In this document: one piece after another, positions 53,096 through 61,939 of the stretch
How positions within the stretch are numbered: the stretch's first letter is position 1
Layout: each line of letters begins with the position of its first letter
Assembly (NCBI RefSeq): GCF_041429775.1
Contig: NZ_CP163421.1
Span: forward strand, 124,001 to 188,000
Length of the DNA: 64,000 nucleotides
Reading direction: 5' to 3'
From: Glycocaulis abyssi
Lineage (GTDB): Bacteria > Pseudomonadota > Alphaproteobacteria > Caulobacterales > Maricaulaceae
The notes under the pieces: generated by a model
The model's input: the letters and a program-made list of their open reading frames with translations, nothing else
Database searches by the model: none
What the model was told of the DNA's origin: nothing
Position numbers and translations under genes: made by a program

Positions 53096-54213
53096 CGTCC
53101 GCTATACTCACGCTTCAGCCGGCTTCCGAGCCGGACCAGCAATTCATAGCCGATAGTGCCGGATGCTCCAGCCACGGGGCCAAGGTCTTCTCCGTAGAAC
53201 TGCATGCGCCCGGTCTCGCGGGCAAAGGCTTCATGGCCGGTTATATCGATGGCCGTCAAATCCATCGATACCATTCCGGCGACGGGAACACAGATGCCGC
53301 CAAGCCGGGCTGTGCCTGACTGCCAAGCCGCGCGCGGCAGGCCGTCCGCATAGCCGAAACCGGCAATGGCGATGGTGCGCTCGCTCTGCGCGACATAGCG
53401 CGCGCCATAGCCGATCGTATCGCCTGCAGGGACGGAACGGATTTGCAATATGGGCGCATCAACATGCAGGACGGGCCGGAACGGTTCGGCGCTCTGGCTG
53501 GCCGGATTGATGCCGTATAGCCCGACGCCGGGGCGCACAAGATCGAAATGATAGTCCGGCCCCAGCAACACACCGCCAGTATTGGCAAGGCTGGCTGGGA
53601 TGCCCGGGAAGGCTTTGAGAACATCATGGAAGCGCGCCAGCTGGCGGGCATTCATCGGATGAGGCGGGTCGTCCGAGCACGCCAGATGGCTCATCACAAG
53701 GTGCAGGCCGGCCTTGTGCGCTGCGGGCAGGGCGAGCGTTTCATCCACCGTCAATCCCAGCCGGTTCATACCGGTATCGACATGCAGGGCAAACGCTCCG
53801 CCGCCTTCCTGGTGAAAGGCCCGCAGGCTGTCCGATGAGCCAATGACCGGGATAAGGCCATGGCCTGCAAACGCAGCGTGAAGCCCTGCCTGAAAGCCGT
53901 TGAGGACGTAGATCACCGCAGCCGGACCGAGCGCCTTGCGCAGGGCAGCGCCTTCTTGCGGCGTGGCGATGAAAAACTCGGTGCAACCCGCGTCGCGCAA
54001 AACGGTCGCAATCGGCTCAGCGTCCAGCCCGTAGGCATCGGCCTTCACCACCGCCGCACAGCGCGCGTTCGGGGCAAGGGATGTCAGGACGGAATAATTA
54101 TGGCGCAGCGCGGCCAGATCGACGATCAGGCGTGCCGGTTCACTGGCGCTATTCGAGGCTGGAATAGCGTCCGGAGTCTTCAAGATCGGAGAATTTGGTC
54201 CGCTCAGGGTCAA
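53092..54213 (-). CDS. alr: Alanine racemase
   Basis: The 373-residue PLP enzyme makes D-alanine for peptidoglycan. Motifs are AVVKADAYG with PLP-Lys57, LHVDTGMNRLG, LANTGGVLLG, VRPGVGLYGINP, GYGARYVA with the catalytic Tyr, and MVSMDLTAIDIT. The ATG at 54213 places its first 21 codons inside the dnaB 3' end. Those residues (MTLSGPNSPILKTPDAIPAS) look unlike family N-termini, so a later non-ATG start such as TTG 54183 is possible. Confidence 0.93.
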   Translation of the reverse strand: MTLSGPNSPILKTPDAIPASNSASEPARLIVDLAALRHNYSVLTSLAPNARCAAVVKADAYGLDAEPIATVLRDAGCTEFFIATPQEGAALRKALGPAAVIYVLNGFQAGLHAAFAGHGLIPVIGSSDSLRAFHQEGGGAFALHVDTGMNRLGLTVDETLALPAAHKAGLHLVMSHLACSDDPPHPMNARQLARFHDVLKAFPGIPASLANTGGVLLGPDYHFDLVRPGVGLYGINPASQSAEPFRPVLHVDAPILQIRSVPAGDTIGYGARYVAQSERTIAIAGFGYADGLPRAAWQSGTARLGGICVPVAGMVSMDLTAIDITGHEAFARETGRMQFYGEDLGPVAGASGTIGYELLVRLGSRLKREYSGR

Positions 54214-55642
54214 ACGCCACCTTCACCGCGCCAATCGGGCCGTGGCGCTGCTTGCCAATAATCACTTCGGCGCGATTGCGAATCTCGCGCATTTCATCTT
54301 CCCAGCGAAGATGCTCCTCGGTGCCTTCTTTAGGCTCCGCGCGCTCAAGATAATAGGCCTCGCGGTAGACGAACATCACAACGTCCGCATCCTGCTCGAT
54401 GGAGCCGGATTCGCGCAGGTCTGAAAGCTGGGGTTTCTTGTCGTCGCGCTGCTCGACCTGACGGGAGAGCTGGGAGAGCGCGATGACGGGAATATCCAGC
54501 TCCTTGGCGAGCGATTTGAGCGCCATGGTAATCTCGGAGATTTCCTGCACCCGGCTTTCGCTGCGCCGTGACCCGCCGGTGATGAGCTGCAGGTAGTCGA
54601 TGACCAGAAGGTCAAGGCCGACCGTACGCTTCAGGCGCCGCGCGCGCGCTGCCAGCGCGCCAATGGTGATGCCGCCCGTATCGTCGATATAGAGCGGGAC
54701 TTCGGATATCTCGCGCACACCGTCATTGATCTCGCCAAACTGGTTCTGATCGATACGGCCCTGCCGGATCAGATAACCGGGGATGCCGGTATAATCGGCG
54801 ATCAGACGGGTCGCGAGCTGCTCTGAACTCATCTCCAGCGAGAAGAAGCCGACAACGCCGCCCTTGCCCTTGATGACGCGTTTCCTGCCGTCAGGGCCTT
54901 CCTCGAACTCGGCAGCGCGCGCCACCGCGAACGCGATATTCGTGGCGAGCGCGGTCTTACCCATGGAGGGGCGGCCGGCGAGGATGATGAGGTCAGAGCG
55001 GTGCAGCCCGCCCAGCTTGTCATCGAGTGTTTTCAGACCCGACGCGATGCCCGACAGCTTGCCGCCGCGCTTGTAGGCGGCAGCGGCCACTTCCAGCGAC
55101 TGGGCCAGCGCAGCGGAGAAGGGCTGGAAGCTTTTCTGCGCCGTGCCTTTCTCGGCCAGGCTGAACAGCTCGCGCTCGGCGTTTTCGATCAGGCTGTTGG
55201 CATTGCCCTGCTCGCTGGTGTCGCGGGCCTGGGAGGAGATCGTCTCGCCAATGGTGATAAGCTCGCGGCGCAGGGCCAGCTCGTAGACAAGGCGCGCGTA
55301 TTCCGGGGCGCTGACGCTGTCAGGCGCCTCGCGCATCAGGTCGACCAGATAGACCGGGCCGCCAAGCTGTTTGAGCCCGTCATCGTCGGCGAGGCGGTTT
55401 TTCAGCACGACTGCGTCGGCCAGCGCGCCTGAACCGATCAGTTCGCGGGCCTTGGCATAGAGCCGGCCGTGGAACGGATCGTAGAAATGCTCCGGCAGGA
55501 GCCAGTCTGACACCCGGTTGAAAATCTCGTTGTCGAACAGCAGACCGCCCAGAAACGCCTGCTCCGCCTCGATATTGTGGGGCGGGCTGGTCCCGTCTCC
55601 GCCATCACTGGCAAAGCTCATATCTGCGGTTTCTGCGGTCAT
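54149..55642 (-). CDS. dnaB: Replicative DNA helicase
   Basis: The 497-residue helicase has the N-terminal primase-binding domain (PPHNIEAEQAFLGGLLFDNE) and a RecA-like motor with Walker A AGRPSMGKTALA, Walker B LLVIDYLQLITG and VIALSQLSRQVEQRDDKKPQ. There is no intein. The frame extends to 55756; ATG 55642 or 55621 give normal lengths and neither has a strong ribosome-binding site. Its last 65 bases overlap the annotated alr start. Confidence 0.96.
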   Translation of the reverse strand: MTAETADMSFASDGGDGTSPPHNIEAEQAFLGGLLFDNEIFNRVSDWLLPEHFYDPFHGRLYAKARELIGSGALADAVVLKNRLADDDGLKQLGGPVYLVDLMREAPDSVSAPEYARLVYELALRRELITIGETISSQARDTSEQGNANSLIENAERELFSLAEKGTAQKSFQPFSAALAQSLEVAAAAYKRGGKLSGIASGLKTLDDKLGGLHRSDLIILAGRPSMGKTALATNIAFAVARAAEFEEGPDGRKRVIKGKGGVVGFFSLEMSSEQLATRLIADYTGIPGYLIRQGRIDQNQFGEINDGVREISEVPLYIDDTGGITIGALAARARRLKRTVGLDLLVIDYLQLITGGSRRSESRVQEISEITMALKSLAKELDIPVIALSQLSRQVEQRDDKKPQLSDLRESGSIEQDADVVMFVYREAYYLERAEPKEGTEEHLRWEDEMREIRNRAEVIIGKQRHGPIGAVKVAFDPERTKFSDLEDSGRYSSLE

Positions 55643-55796
55643 GGGGAGAGGTGATACCGGATCGGGGCAGGCTATGCGAGCGCTCAGCGGTGCGGCGGTG
55701 TGGAACGAATCACCTGGGCTGTGGAAAACGTCACACCGATTGAACCGGATCGGCATTGCTGCGCACCTTTACCCTGAACGTGTGACAGGAAACCCG

Positions 55797-56348
55797 ATGC
55801 GCAAGCCCGCCGATTATGCCCTGGACGCCTTTCTGGCCGCTGCTGCGCGAGCCGGAGACCGGGACGCCCTGCGCGAGCTGGCAAAGCGCTGGTATCCGCT
55901 GCTCACCGCCCATGCCTGGCGTCTGACCGGTGACAGGGATGTAGCGGAGGAGGCGGTGCAAGAAGCCTGGCTGGAGATACTGCGCGGGCTCGGCAGCTTG
56001 CGTGATGACCACGCCTTTGCCGCCTGGGCCTACCGGATCACGACGCGGCGCTGCGCCCGTCTGATCGCGCGGCACCAGTCCGACAGGCGGCTTGCGCGGG
56101 CCGTGGAGGCAGAGCCGCATGAGACGGCCATTGAGGACAGACATGATGAGGGTGATGGCGCACGCGTGAAGCGAGCGATGGCCGATTTGCCGCCCGATCA
56201 ACGCGCGGCGGTGGCGCTGTTTCACCTGCAAGGATTGAGCGTGGCGGAAACCGCCATTGCTCTGGACGTGCCGGCGGGCACGGTGAAGACCCGCCTGATG
56301 CATGCGCGGCGCAAGCTGCGCGACAGTCTCGAAGGAGGCATGAAATGA
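55797..56348 (+). CDS. ECF-type RNA polymerase sigma factor
   Basis: The 183-residue protein has region 2 (RDALRELAKRWYPLLTAHAWRLTGDRDVAEEAVQEAWLEILR) and region 4 (LPPDQRAAVALFHLQGLSVAETAIALDVPAGTVKTRLMHARRKL). AGGAAA precedes the ATG at 55797; the frame is open far upstream through the dnaB promoter region. Its stop overlaps the next gene (ATGA), forming a three-gene unit to 57036. Confidence 0.92.
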   Translation: MRKPADYALDAFLAAAARAGDRDALRELAKRWYPLLTAHAWRLTGDRDVAEEAVQEAWLEILRGLGSLRDDHAFAAWAYRITTRRCARLIARHQSDRRLARAVEAEPHETAIEDRHDEGDGARVKRAMADLPPDQRAAVALFHLQGLSVAETAIALDVPAGTVKTRLMHARRKLRDSLEGGMK

Positions 56349-56731
56349 GTGATGTGGACCGCCTGATCGAACAGGCACTGGACGATGAGGACCGCGCCCT
56401 TCGCGAGGTGCTGGGCAAGGAGCCGGGTGTGCTGGGCGGTTTCTGGCCGCTTCTGACCGGGCCGCGCGCGTGGGCCAACTGGGTGATGCTGATTAGCCAG
56501 GGCGTGATGTTTTTCGTTGGCGTCTGGCTGGCCTGGCAGTTCTACCAGTCCGATGATGTGCTGGAGGCGCTGCGCTACGGCCTTCCGGCTGTGACGCTGT
56601 TTGTCATGGCGATTGTCATCAAGACCAGCATGACGCCGTATATCAGCGAGAACCGCCTGCTGACCGAAATCCGGCGGCTGGAGCTGCGTATCGAGCGGAT
56701 GCGGGCCGGGGACACAAAAGGGAGGGCGTGA
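56345..56731 (+). CDS. DUF6768-like membrane protein, sigma-factor partner
   Basis: The 128-residue protein begins MSDVDRLIEQALDDEDRALRE, continues with GGFWPLLTGPRAWANW, and has two transmembrane helices (about 44-68 and 78-98) and a C-terminal charged helix EIRRLELRIERMRAG. It is tightly coupled to the ECF gene and may regulate it. I am confident it is real and unsure of its function. Confidence 0.78.
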   Translation: MSDVDRLIEQALDDEDRALREVLGKEPGVLGGFWPLLTGPRAWANWVMLISQGVMFFVGVWLAWQFYQSDDVLEALRYGLPAVTLFVMAIVIKTSMTPYISENRLLTEIRRLELRIERMRAGDTKGRA

Positions 56732-57036
56732 TGCGGTGGATCGCCCTTGTTGCCGTAATGGTCCTCGCGCTGGGGGCGGTTGCCGACCTTATCGTGAGCT
56801 TTCACCTCTGGCTTTTCTGGGATGACGGCCTGGTTAGCGCCGGTGACTATCTGGGCATATTGCTGGGTAGCGCGGACGCTGGCTTCCAGATGTTGGGTTC
56901 GATGCTGCAGCACAGCCTTGTACAGGCCCTGCTTGATGTGTCGGCCCACGCATATTTTCCAGTGCGTGCGCTCGTGCTGGCCGTCCTTGCATTACTGACA
57001 TTGGCCCTTGCGACAGCCCTGGGGCGAAGAGCGTAG
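56731..57036 (+). CDS. Small hydrophobic membrane protein
   Basis: The 101-residue protein has two clear transmembrane helices (about 3-28 and 77-98) and a middle segment DYLGILLGSADAGFQMLGSML. The start overlaps the previous stop (TGATG). No family was recognised. It completes the ECF-linked unit. Confidence 0.65.
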   Translation: MRWIALVAVMVLALGAVADLIVSFHLWLFWDDGLVSAGDYLGILLGSADAGFQMLGSMLQHSLVQALLDVSAHAYFPVRALVLAVLALLTLALATALGRRA

Positions 57037-57060
57037 CGGGTGCCCCCTTCTTGCCCAGCA

Positions 57061-57528
57061 TTACCGGTTGAGCTGGAGCGTCATGTAATGATGCTCCAGC
57101 GTCACGCCGTGGAGGTTTACCGTTTCGGTGCGCACGAACTGCCAGCCGCGTTTTGCAAGGAAACGCCGCGCAAGATGGCTGGCGTGAACAGACAGACCGG
57201 CATGGCCGTCTGAGGCTGCGCGCTCCAGTAGTGCGTCATGCAGCGCGCCAGCTGTACCCCGCCTGCGCTGGCCGGGCCGTACGAACAGCATGTCGAGATG
57301 GCCATTGGCCTGCAGGGCGGCAAAGCCCAAAGCGCCGCTATCGCCAATAGCAACACGGCAGGTCTGGTCCTTCAGGCGGTCATGCAGGGCAGACGGGTCT
57401 GTGATCCGCGATGCCCACGCCTTCCTTTGTCCCGCCGTATAAAGCGGCGCACTGCCTTCCAGCACGGCGCTCTGGAAGATCTCTACCAGGTCCTTGGCGT
57501 CAGTGTGAATGTAGTCTCGTATTAGCAC
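57061..57528 (-). CDS. GNAT family N-acetyltransferase
   Basis: The 155-residue single GNAT domain begins MLIRDYIHTDAKDLVEIFQSAV and has the acetyl-CoA loop VRPGQRRRGTAGALHDALLERA (Q/RxxGxG/A type) and HASHLARRFLAKRGWQFVRTETV. It resembles YafP-like acetyltransferases. The substrate is unknown. It converges on the gene ending at 57036. Confidence 0.9.
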   Translation of the reverse strand: MLIRDYIHTDAKDLVEIFQSAVLEGSAPLYTAGQRKAWASRITDPSALHDRLKDQTCRVAIGDSGALGFAALQANGHLDMLFVRPGQRRRGTAGALHDALLERAASDGHAGLSVHASHLARRFLAKRGWQFVRTETVNLHGVTLEHHYMTLQLNR

Positions 57529-57551
57529 GGATCTCCCCCTTCTCTGTCACG

Positions 57552-57584
57552 AAAAAGGGCGGCCCCTTTAAAAGGAGCCGCCCC
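57552..57584 (-). terminator. Intrinsic terminator of rpsF-rpsR-rplI
   Basis: Read on the minus strand, a GGGCGGC/GCCGCCC stem with an A/T-rich inner pairing is followed by five T (plus-strand A at 57552-57556). It lies 36 bases after the rplI stop. Confidence 0.9.
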
Positions 57585-57619
57585 AGATCTTGCAACAGGC
57601 ATGGCGTGACGTGCGAGGA

Positions 57620-58213
57620 CTATTCCTCGTCGCGGTCGCCGCCACGCTCATCGGCGCCTTCGGCAGAGGCTTCGGAAAGCTCGGCCGCCTGCGCATCGGC
57701 AAGGGCGCGGTCTTCTTCAGCCGCTGCGGCGATGACGTCTTCACCCTTGGCCTGACGCTCAGCCTCTTCAGGCGTACGGGCCACGTTGATGGTGATCTCG
57801 ACGGTCACTTCCGGGTGCAGGACGAGGCGCACGGTGTGCACGCCCAGCGTCTTGATCGGGGTGTTGAGATCGACCATGGAACGGGTCACGGTCAGGCTGC
57901 CGCTGGAGGCCGCTTCCGCGATGTCACGCGAAGCAACCGATCCATAGAGCTGGCCGGATTCGGACGCCTGGCGGATCAGCACGAAGCTGGCACCATCCAG
58001 GTGCTCACCTTCGGTGCGGGCCGCTGCGGCACGTTCGGCATTGCGCTTTTCAAGGATTTCACGCTCACGCTCGAAGCGGGCCATGTTGGCCTCGGTTGCG
58101 CGCAGCGCCTTTTGCTGCGGCAGGAGGAAGTTGCGGGCAAAGCCGGGGCGGACACTGACGACATCGCCAATGGTGCCAAGCTTTTCCACGCGCTCAAGAA
58201 GAACAACTTTCAT
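57620..58213 (-). CDS. rplI: 50S ribosomal protein L9
   Basis: The 197-residue protein has the L9 N-terminus [21 protein letters not shown] and [16 protein letters not shown], a linking helix, and the C-terminal RNA-binding domain ([15 protein letters not shown]...[19 protein letters not shown]). An acidic Ala/Glu-rich tail of about 45 residues exceeds the usual length near 150. GGAGAG precedes the start. It is the last gene of the ribosomal operon. Confidence 0.97.
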   Translation of the reverse strand: MKVVLLERVEKLGTIGDVVSVRPGFARNFLLPQQKALRATEANMARFEREREILEKRNAERAAAARTEGEHLDGASFVLIRQASESGQLYGSVASRDIAEAASSGSLTVTRSMVDLNTPIKTLGVHTVRLVLHPEVTVEITINVARTPEEAERQAKGEDVIAAAAEEDRALADAQAAELSEASAEGADERGGDRDEE

Positions 58214-58224
58214 GGGTTTCTCTC

Positions 58225-58482
58225 CTAATCGAGCGCGTAGGGCAGAAGGCCCATATAGCGCGCGCGCTTGATGGCGCGGGCCAGCTCGCGCTGCTTCTTG
58301 GCGGAGACCGCCGTGATGCGCGAGGGGACGATCTTGCCGCGTTCGGACATGTAGCGCTGAAGCAGCTTCACGTCCTTGTAATCGATCACCGGCGCGCCTT
58401 CGCCCGAGAACGGGCAAACCTTGCGGCGGCGGGCGAACGGACGGCGCACAGGCGCGCCGATTGTGGGGATATCGCTAGCCAT
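58225..58482 (-). CDS. rpsR: 30S ribosomal protein S18
   Basis: The 85-residue protein has the S18 signature [61 protein letters not shown]. It lies between rpsF and rplI with short spacers. It binds S6 in the 30S platform. Confidence 0.98.
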   Translation of the reverse strand: MASDIPTIGAPVRRPFARRRKVCPFSGEGAPVIDYKDVKLLQRYMSERGKIVPSRITAVSAKKQRELARAIKRARYMGLLPYALD

Positions 58483-58494
58483 GGATCGTATCTC

Positions 58495-58845
58495 CTACTG
58501 GCGGTCGCGGCGCTTGCGCTCTTCGCTCTTGCGAAGAACGGCGGACGGCTCTTCAGAGAGCTCTTCCAGGCGCACGGTCATGTAACGGATCACGTCATCG
58601 GAATAGCGCTGACGCGAATCGATGGCTTCGAGCACGTCTGCGCCCGCTTCCATGTCGATCAGGCCGTAATGACCCTTGCGGTTCTTGTGCATGCGGTAGG
58701 CCAGGGTGCGAAGACCCCAGTACTCGGTCTTGCCGACCTTGCCGCCTTTTTCCTCGATGAGGCCCTTAAGCTCCTCAAGGAGGCTTTCCACCTGCGCCGG
58801 AGACACGTCCGGGCGGGCAACGAACACGTGTTCGTAGTATGCCAT
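58495..58845 (-). CDS. rpsF: 30S ribosomal protein S6
   Basis: The 116-residue protein begins MAYYEHVFVARPDVSPAQVE and has GKVGKTEYWGLRTLAYRMHKN and GHYGLIDMEA, the S6 core, with a charged C-terminal tail. The frame is open to 59100, but the ATG at 58845 is the family start. A leader of about 150 bases precedes it and could hold an S6:S18-type control element. I could not fold one with confidence. Confidence 0.97.
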   Translation of the reverse strand: MAYYEHVFVARPDVSPAQVESLLEELKGLIEEKGGKVGKTEYWGLRTLAYRMHKNRKGHYGLIDMEAGADVLEAIDSRQRYSDDVIRYMTVRLEELSEEPSAVLRKSEERKRRDRQ

Positions 58846-58993
58846 GTCAAGTCCCTGTTTTCTGTGGCTGCGGCACAAGCTCTGCCAGGGAAGGCAGACC
58901 CCGCGATGGCTCTGGTCAGGCCCGCCCCGACACCATGTCAGGAACGGTGATGCCCACCAGACCGCAGCCGGTGAAGGCGGGGGACATACGCTA

Positions 58994-59582
58994 TCAGCGC
59001 ATAAAGGGCAAGCGGGAGGGACGGGAGAGGAAGCGGTTGAGCCCATCGACCGTGATCGTGACATCCTGATTGGTGTGCCCGGTGAAGGCATAGATGTCAT
59101 TGGCCATGGTGCGGCTGGCCTCGCCCGCAGGCGCGTCAGCGCCGAGGACGGGCATCAAGCAAGAAGCCCGATCTGGCCGGCGGCATTATAGGTGAAGGCG
59201 AGGGTCTGGTCGTTCGCCGTGCCCGCGAGGTCCTGCGTCAGCTCGGAGAGGCGCCCGGCCGCATCATAATCGAACCCGGTCACCACGCCATTGCCGCGCG
59301 TCAGAGACGTGACCCGGCCAAGATTGTCGTAGGCGTAACTGGCCAGCACCCCGATGCCGGATGTGGCCCCGTTCTCGCGGATATGGGTCAGCGCCCCTGC
59401 CGTATCGTAGCTGTAGGTCACATAGAGCCCGTCCGGCCAGTCCATCCGGGTCCGGCGGCCTGCGGCATCATACTGGTAGCTCACCGTGCCCTGCGGGGTG
59501 ATGGCGGTCAGGTTCCGCCCTAGAGCATCATGGGTGAAGGTGAGCGTGTGGCCCCCGGTCTGGGAGAGCTGGGTAATCCAGA
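58994..59582 (-). pseudogene. Rhs/YD-repeat gene fragment, frameshifted
   Basis: On the minus strand from about 59582, YD repeats run in frame to TGA 59155-59157: SYQYDAAGRRTRMDWPDG, YSYDTAGALTHIRENG, YAYDNLGRVTSLTRGNG, FDYDAAGRLSELTQD and FTYNAAGQI. Rhs-like sequence then resumes in another frame (ASRTMANDIYAFTGHTNQD, VDGLNRF) to a stop at 58994. There is no start codon and both ends are truncated. These repeats would normally precede an Rhs core, yet here they lie downstream of one. Confidence 0.8.
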
Positions 59583-59619
59583 TATTTGATTGTTCCCTTG
59601 GAGATAGCGAACATACAAA

Positions 59620-59970
59620 TTACTCAGGTAAAATATAACATTCAATTTCAGGCCTTTGGCATTCAATAATAGCGCCCAAACGATAGGCGCCACCTGTTGG
59701 GGCGCCAAGCCCTACATAACCAATACGAATTTCATATAAATTTTCAAAATCATATATTGAAAACCTATAATCCCGGATTGTTAGGTTATCGGAATCTCGA
59801 ACAGTTTTATAAATGGCCCATGATCTATTAAGTGCTAATAAGTGCTCTCCATCAATTGGATAATATATTGGATGCTGTGGGCTGGAATCTGATAATAGCG
59901 CTTGAGCGCCAAGTGTCGATGCGCTGCCGCCGATCAGAGATATTAGCAATAAAAACATACACCTAACCAA
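59620..59970 (-). CDS. Putative immunity protein to the Rhs toxin tip
   Basis: The protein of about 116 residues starts at TTG 59970, five bases after GGAGG, giving a signal-peptide-like MVRCMFLLLISLIGGSASTL. An ATG at 59958 is the alternative. The mature part (HPIYYPIDGEHLLALNRSWAIY...YRFSIYDFENLYEIRIGYVG) matches no family I know. The gene is AT-rich and starts two bases beyond the toxin-tip stop, the usual place of an immunity gene. A secreted location would suit a toxin acting in the periplasm. Confidence 0.6.
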   Translation of the reverse strand: MVRCMFLLLISLIGGSASTLGAQALLSDSSPQHPIYYPIDGEHLLALNRSWAIYKTVRDSDNLTIRDYRFSIYDFENLYEIRIGYVGLGAPTGGAYRLGAIIECQRPEIECYILPE

Positions 59971-59971
59971 T

Positions 59972-60892
59972 TCAGCCTCCACAATGTGATTGATATACGT
60001 GATCCGGAGGGGTGTTGCCGCCTCCGATGCCGCGATAGGGACGAGACTGACGCAATGAGCCAATTCGACCACCACTGCCAATAGCATAGAGAGTTGGACG
60101 ATTCGCCACGTGATCTTGCTGGGATAGCCAGTCAATAAATGCGGTGTCGTTACCAGAAAAATTAACGCTTCCGCTTTGCTGATGTACATGCCAGGCGGCA
60201 ACGATAGTGCCACCGCCTCGAGCAGCAGCCTCATAACCGTCACTCAGATAGATATGAGTTGCTTCCCCTATGACTAATCCTCTCAGAAAATAAAAATTTC
60301 TCCCGCCTGCCACCTGGCGATGAACTACATAACCACCGATCTCTTTTCCAATTGATCGCGCATAATCATACGCCGACACAGATATAGATGAAACTGCCGC
60401 TTCAGGGCTGTCGAATGGGGTATAGGTTGGTGAGCGGCCTTCGTGGTAATTTGTCTCCGGACACTCCCCCTGTTGTCCTTCTGCGTTTTGTAGGGCGATG
60501 GGTGTGAGTACGATGGCATCTGGCGGTTCTGCAAACCCGCTAAAGCCCCCTGTTCCGCCTGAGCGCATCGCACCCTTTAGACGGGTGCCGATTATAAACA
60601 TAACCTCTATCGGGTTCTTCTGCAGCCCCCACGGGTCTGTGTAGTTGATCGGATCGTTTGAGACGTATGCGTAGAGGTTGATGCCTCCGCGTTGTCCGAT
60701 GGGGTCGGTCTGCATGAACCGGCCGATGGCGGGATTATAGACCCGGTTGCGGTAGTGGTAGAGGCCGATTTCGGCGATCCACATCTGGCCGGTATAGCCG
60801 AACCTTGATGTGTTGCCCGATCCCGGCATGCCGTATTCGTCATAGGTGTTGATCTGGACGGCCGCGCCTGAGGCATTGGTCTCGGCTACCAC
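59972..60892 (-). CDS. 5'-truncated Rhs core with JAMM-like C-terminal toxin domain
   Basis: The frame encodes the end of an Rhs protein: ETNASGAAVQINTYDEYGMP, FGYTGQMWIAEIGLYHYRNR and NPAIGRFMQTDPIGQRGGIN-LYAY, closing the core at DPWGL. A variable tip of about 195 residues follows. Near its end AAWHVHQQSGSVNFSGNDTAF fits H-x-H-x(n)-S-x-x-D of JAMM/JAB metallopeptidases, as in DUF4329 tips. Rhs similarity starts at about 60903 with no start codon of its own type; GTG 60892 is only the first possible start. The tip is AT-richer than the core. Confidence 0.75.
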   Translation of the reverse strand: MVAETNASGAAVQINTYDEYGMPGSGNTSRFGYTGQMWIAEIGLYHYRNRVYNPAIGRFMQTDPIGQRGGINLYAYVSNDPINYTDPWGLQKNPIEVMFIIGTRLKGAMRSGGTGGFSGFAEPPDAIVLTPIALQNAEGQQGECPETNYHEGRSPTYTPFDSPEAAVSSISVSAYDYARSIGKEIGGYVVHRQVAGGRNFYFLRGLVIGEATHIYLSDGYEAAARGGGTIVAAWHVHQQSGSVNFSGNDTAFIDWLSQQDHVANRPTLYAIGSGGRIGSLRQSRPYRGIGGGNTPPDHVYQSHCGG

Positions 60893-60984
60893 AGAGCCGC
60901 GCGAGCCCTCTTGTCTTGGGCTTGCCTTCCCTATCCCTCACGGTCTATCCGGGCAGGCAATGAACCATAAGGGAGGACGCCTTC

Positions 60985-61938
60985 ATGGCGCTTGCGTTTA
61001 TATTTCCAGGGCAAGGCAGCCAGGCCGTCGGCATGGGCCGCGAGCTGGCAGAGGCCTTTCCGGCTGCCCGCGCGGTATATGAGGCCGTGGACGCGGCGCT
61101 GGGCGAAAAGCTCTCCGCGTTGATATGGGATGGGCCCATCGAAACACTGACCCTCACCCAGAACGCTCAGCCCGCTTTGATGGCCACATCGCTGGCCGTT
61201 ATGGCGGCGCTTAAAGAGGGGTTCGGTATCGAGGTAACGGCGGCGAAGTTTGTCGCGGGCCATTCGCTCGGCGAATACTCCGCGCTGGCCGCTGCTGGTG
61301 CGCTGTCCATTGACGATGCGGCGAAACTCCTGCGGCTGCGCGGCCAGTCCATGCAGAAGGCCGTGCCAGTGGGACAAGGCGCGATGGCCGCCATACTTGG
61401 CGCTGAGGAAGCCCAGGTGTTGAAAGCCGTGGAGGCGGGCTCTGCGGCGGGTGTGGTACAGATCGCCAATGACAATGCGCCGGGCCAGATCGTGATCTCC
61501 GGCGCGAAGGAAGCGGTTGAGGCGGCGATCGAGGCGGCCAAGGCGGACGGTATCCGCAAGGCGATGCTGCTGCCCGTGTCCGCCCCCTTCCATTGCACGC
61601 TGATGCAGCCGGCGGCCGACGCGATGGCGCAGGTGCTGAAATCGGCCGCCATCAAGGCGCCTGCCGTGCCGGTCATCACCAATGTCACCGCAGGTCCGGT
61701 CAGCGATCCGGAAGCCATCCGTGCCCAGCTTGTCGAGCAGGTGACGGGCCGCGTGCGCTGGCGCGAGAGTGTGATCTGGATGGCGGGCGAGGGCGGGATT
61801 GATCGCTTCGCCGAGGCCGGGGCGGGCAAGGTGCTTTCGGGCATGCTCAAACGCACGGTGGACGGCGCCGAGGGTGTGGCCCTCAACTCGCCGGCTGATC
61901 TGGAAGGCTTTGCCGCCTCACTGAAAGGAAATGCGTAA
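60985..61938 (+). CDS. fabD: Malonyl-CoA:ACP transacylase
   Basis: The 317-residue enzyme loads malonate onto ACP. Motifs are FIFPGQGSQAVGMG, the nucleophile elbow GHSLGEYSALAAAGAL with Ser94, GAMAAILG, NDNAPGQIVISG and the catalytic His in VSAPFHCTLM. It starts the fatty-acid operon fabD-fabG-acpP-fabF. Its promoter must lie in the 92 bases next to the Rhs fragment. Confidence 0.97.
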   Translation: MALAFIFPGQGSQAVGMGRELAEAFPAARAVYEAVDAALGEKLSALIWDGPIETLTLTQNAQPALMATSLAVMAALKEGFGIEVTAAKFVAGHSLGEYSALAAAGALSIDDAAKLLRLRGQSMQKAVPVGQGAMAAILGAEEAQVLKAVEAGSAAGVVQIANDNAPGQIVISGAKEAVEAAIEAAKADGIRKAMLLPVSAPFHCTLMQPAADAMAQVLKSAAIKAPAVPVITNVTAGPVSDPEAIRAQLVEQVTGRVRWRESVIWMAGEGGIDRFAEAGAGKVLSGMLKRTVDGAEGVALNSPADLEGFAASLKGNA

Positions 61939-61939
61939 C

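Noticed and set aside
58846-58993. S6:S18-type autoregulatory leader upstream of rpsF
   Set aside because: The position fits, but I could not find a convincing conserved hairpin with the CCG bulge by eye, so it is not listed as a feature.
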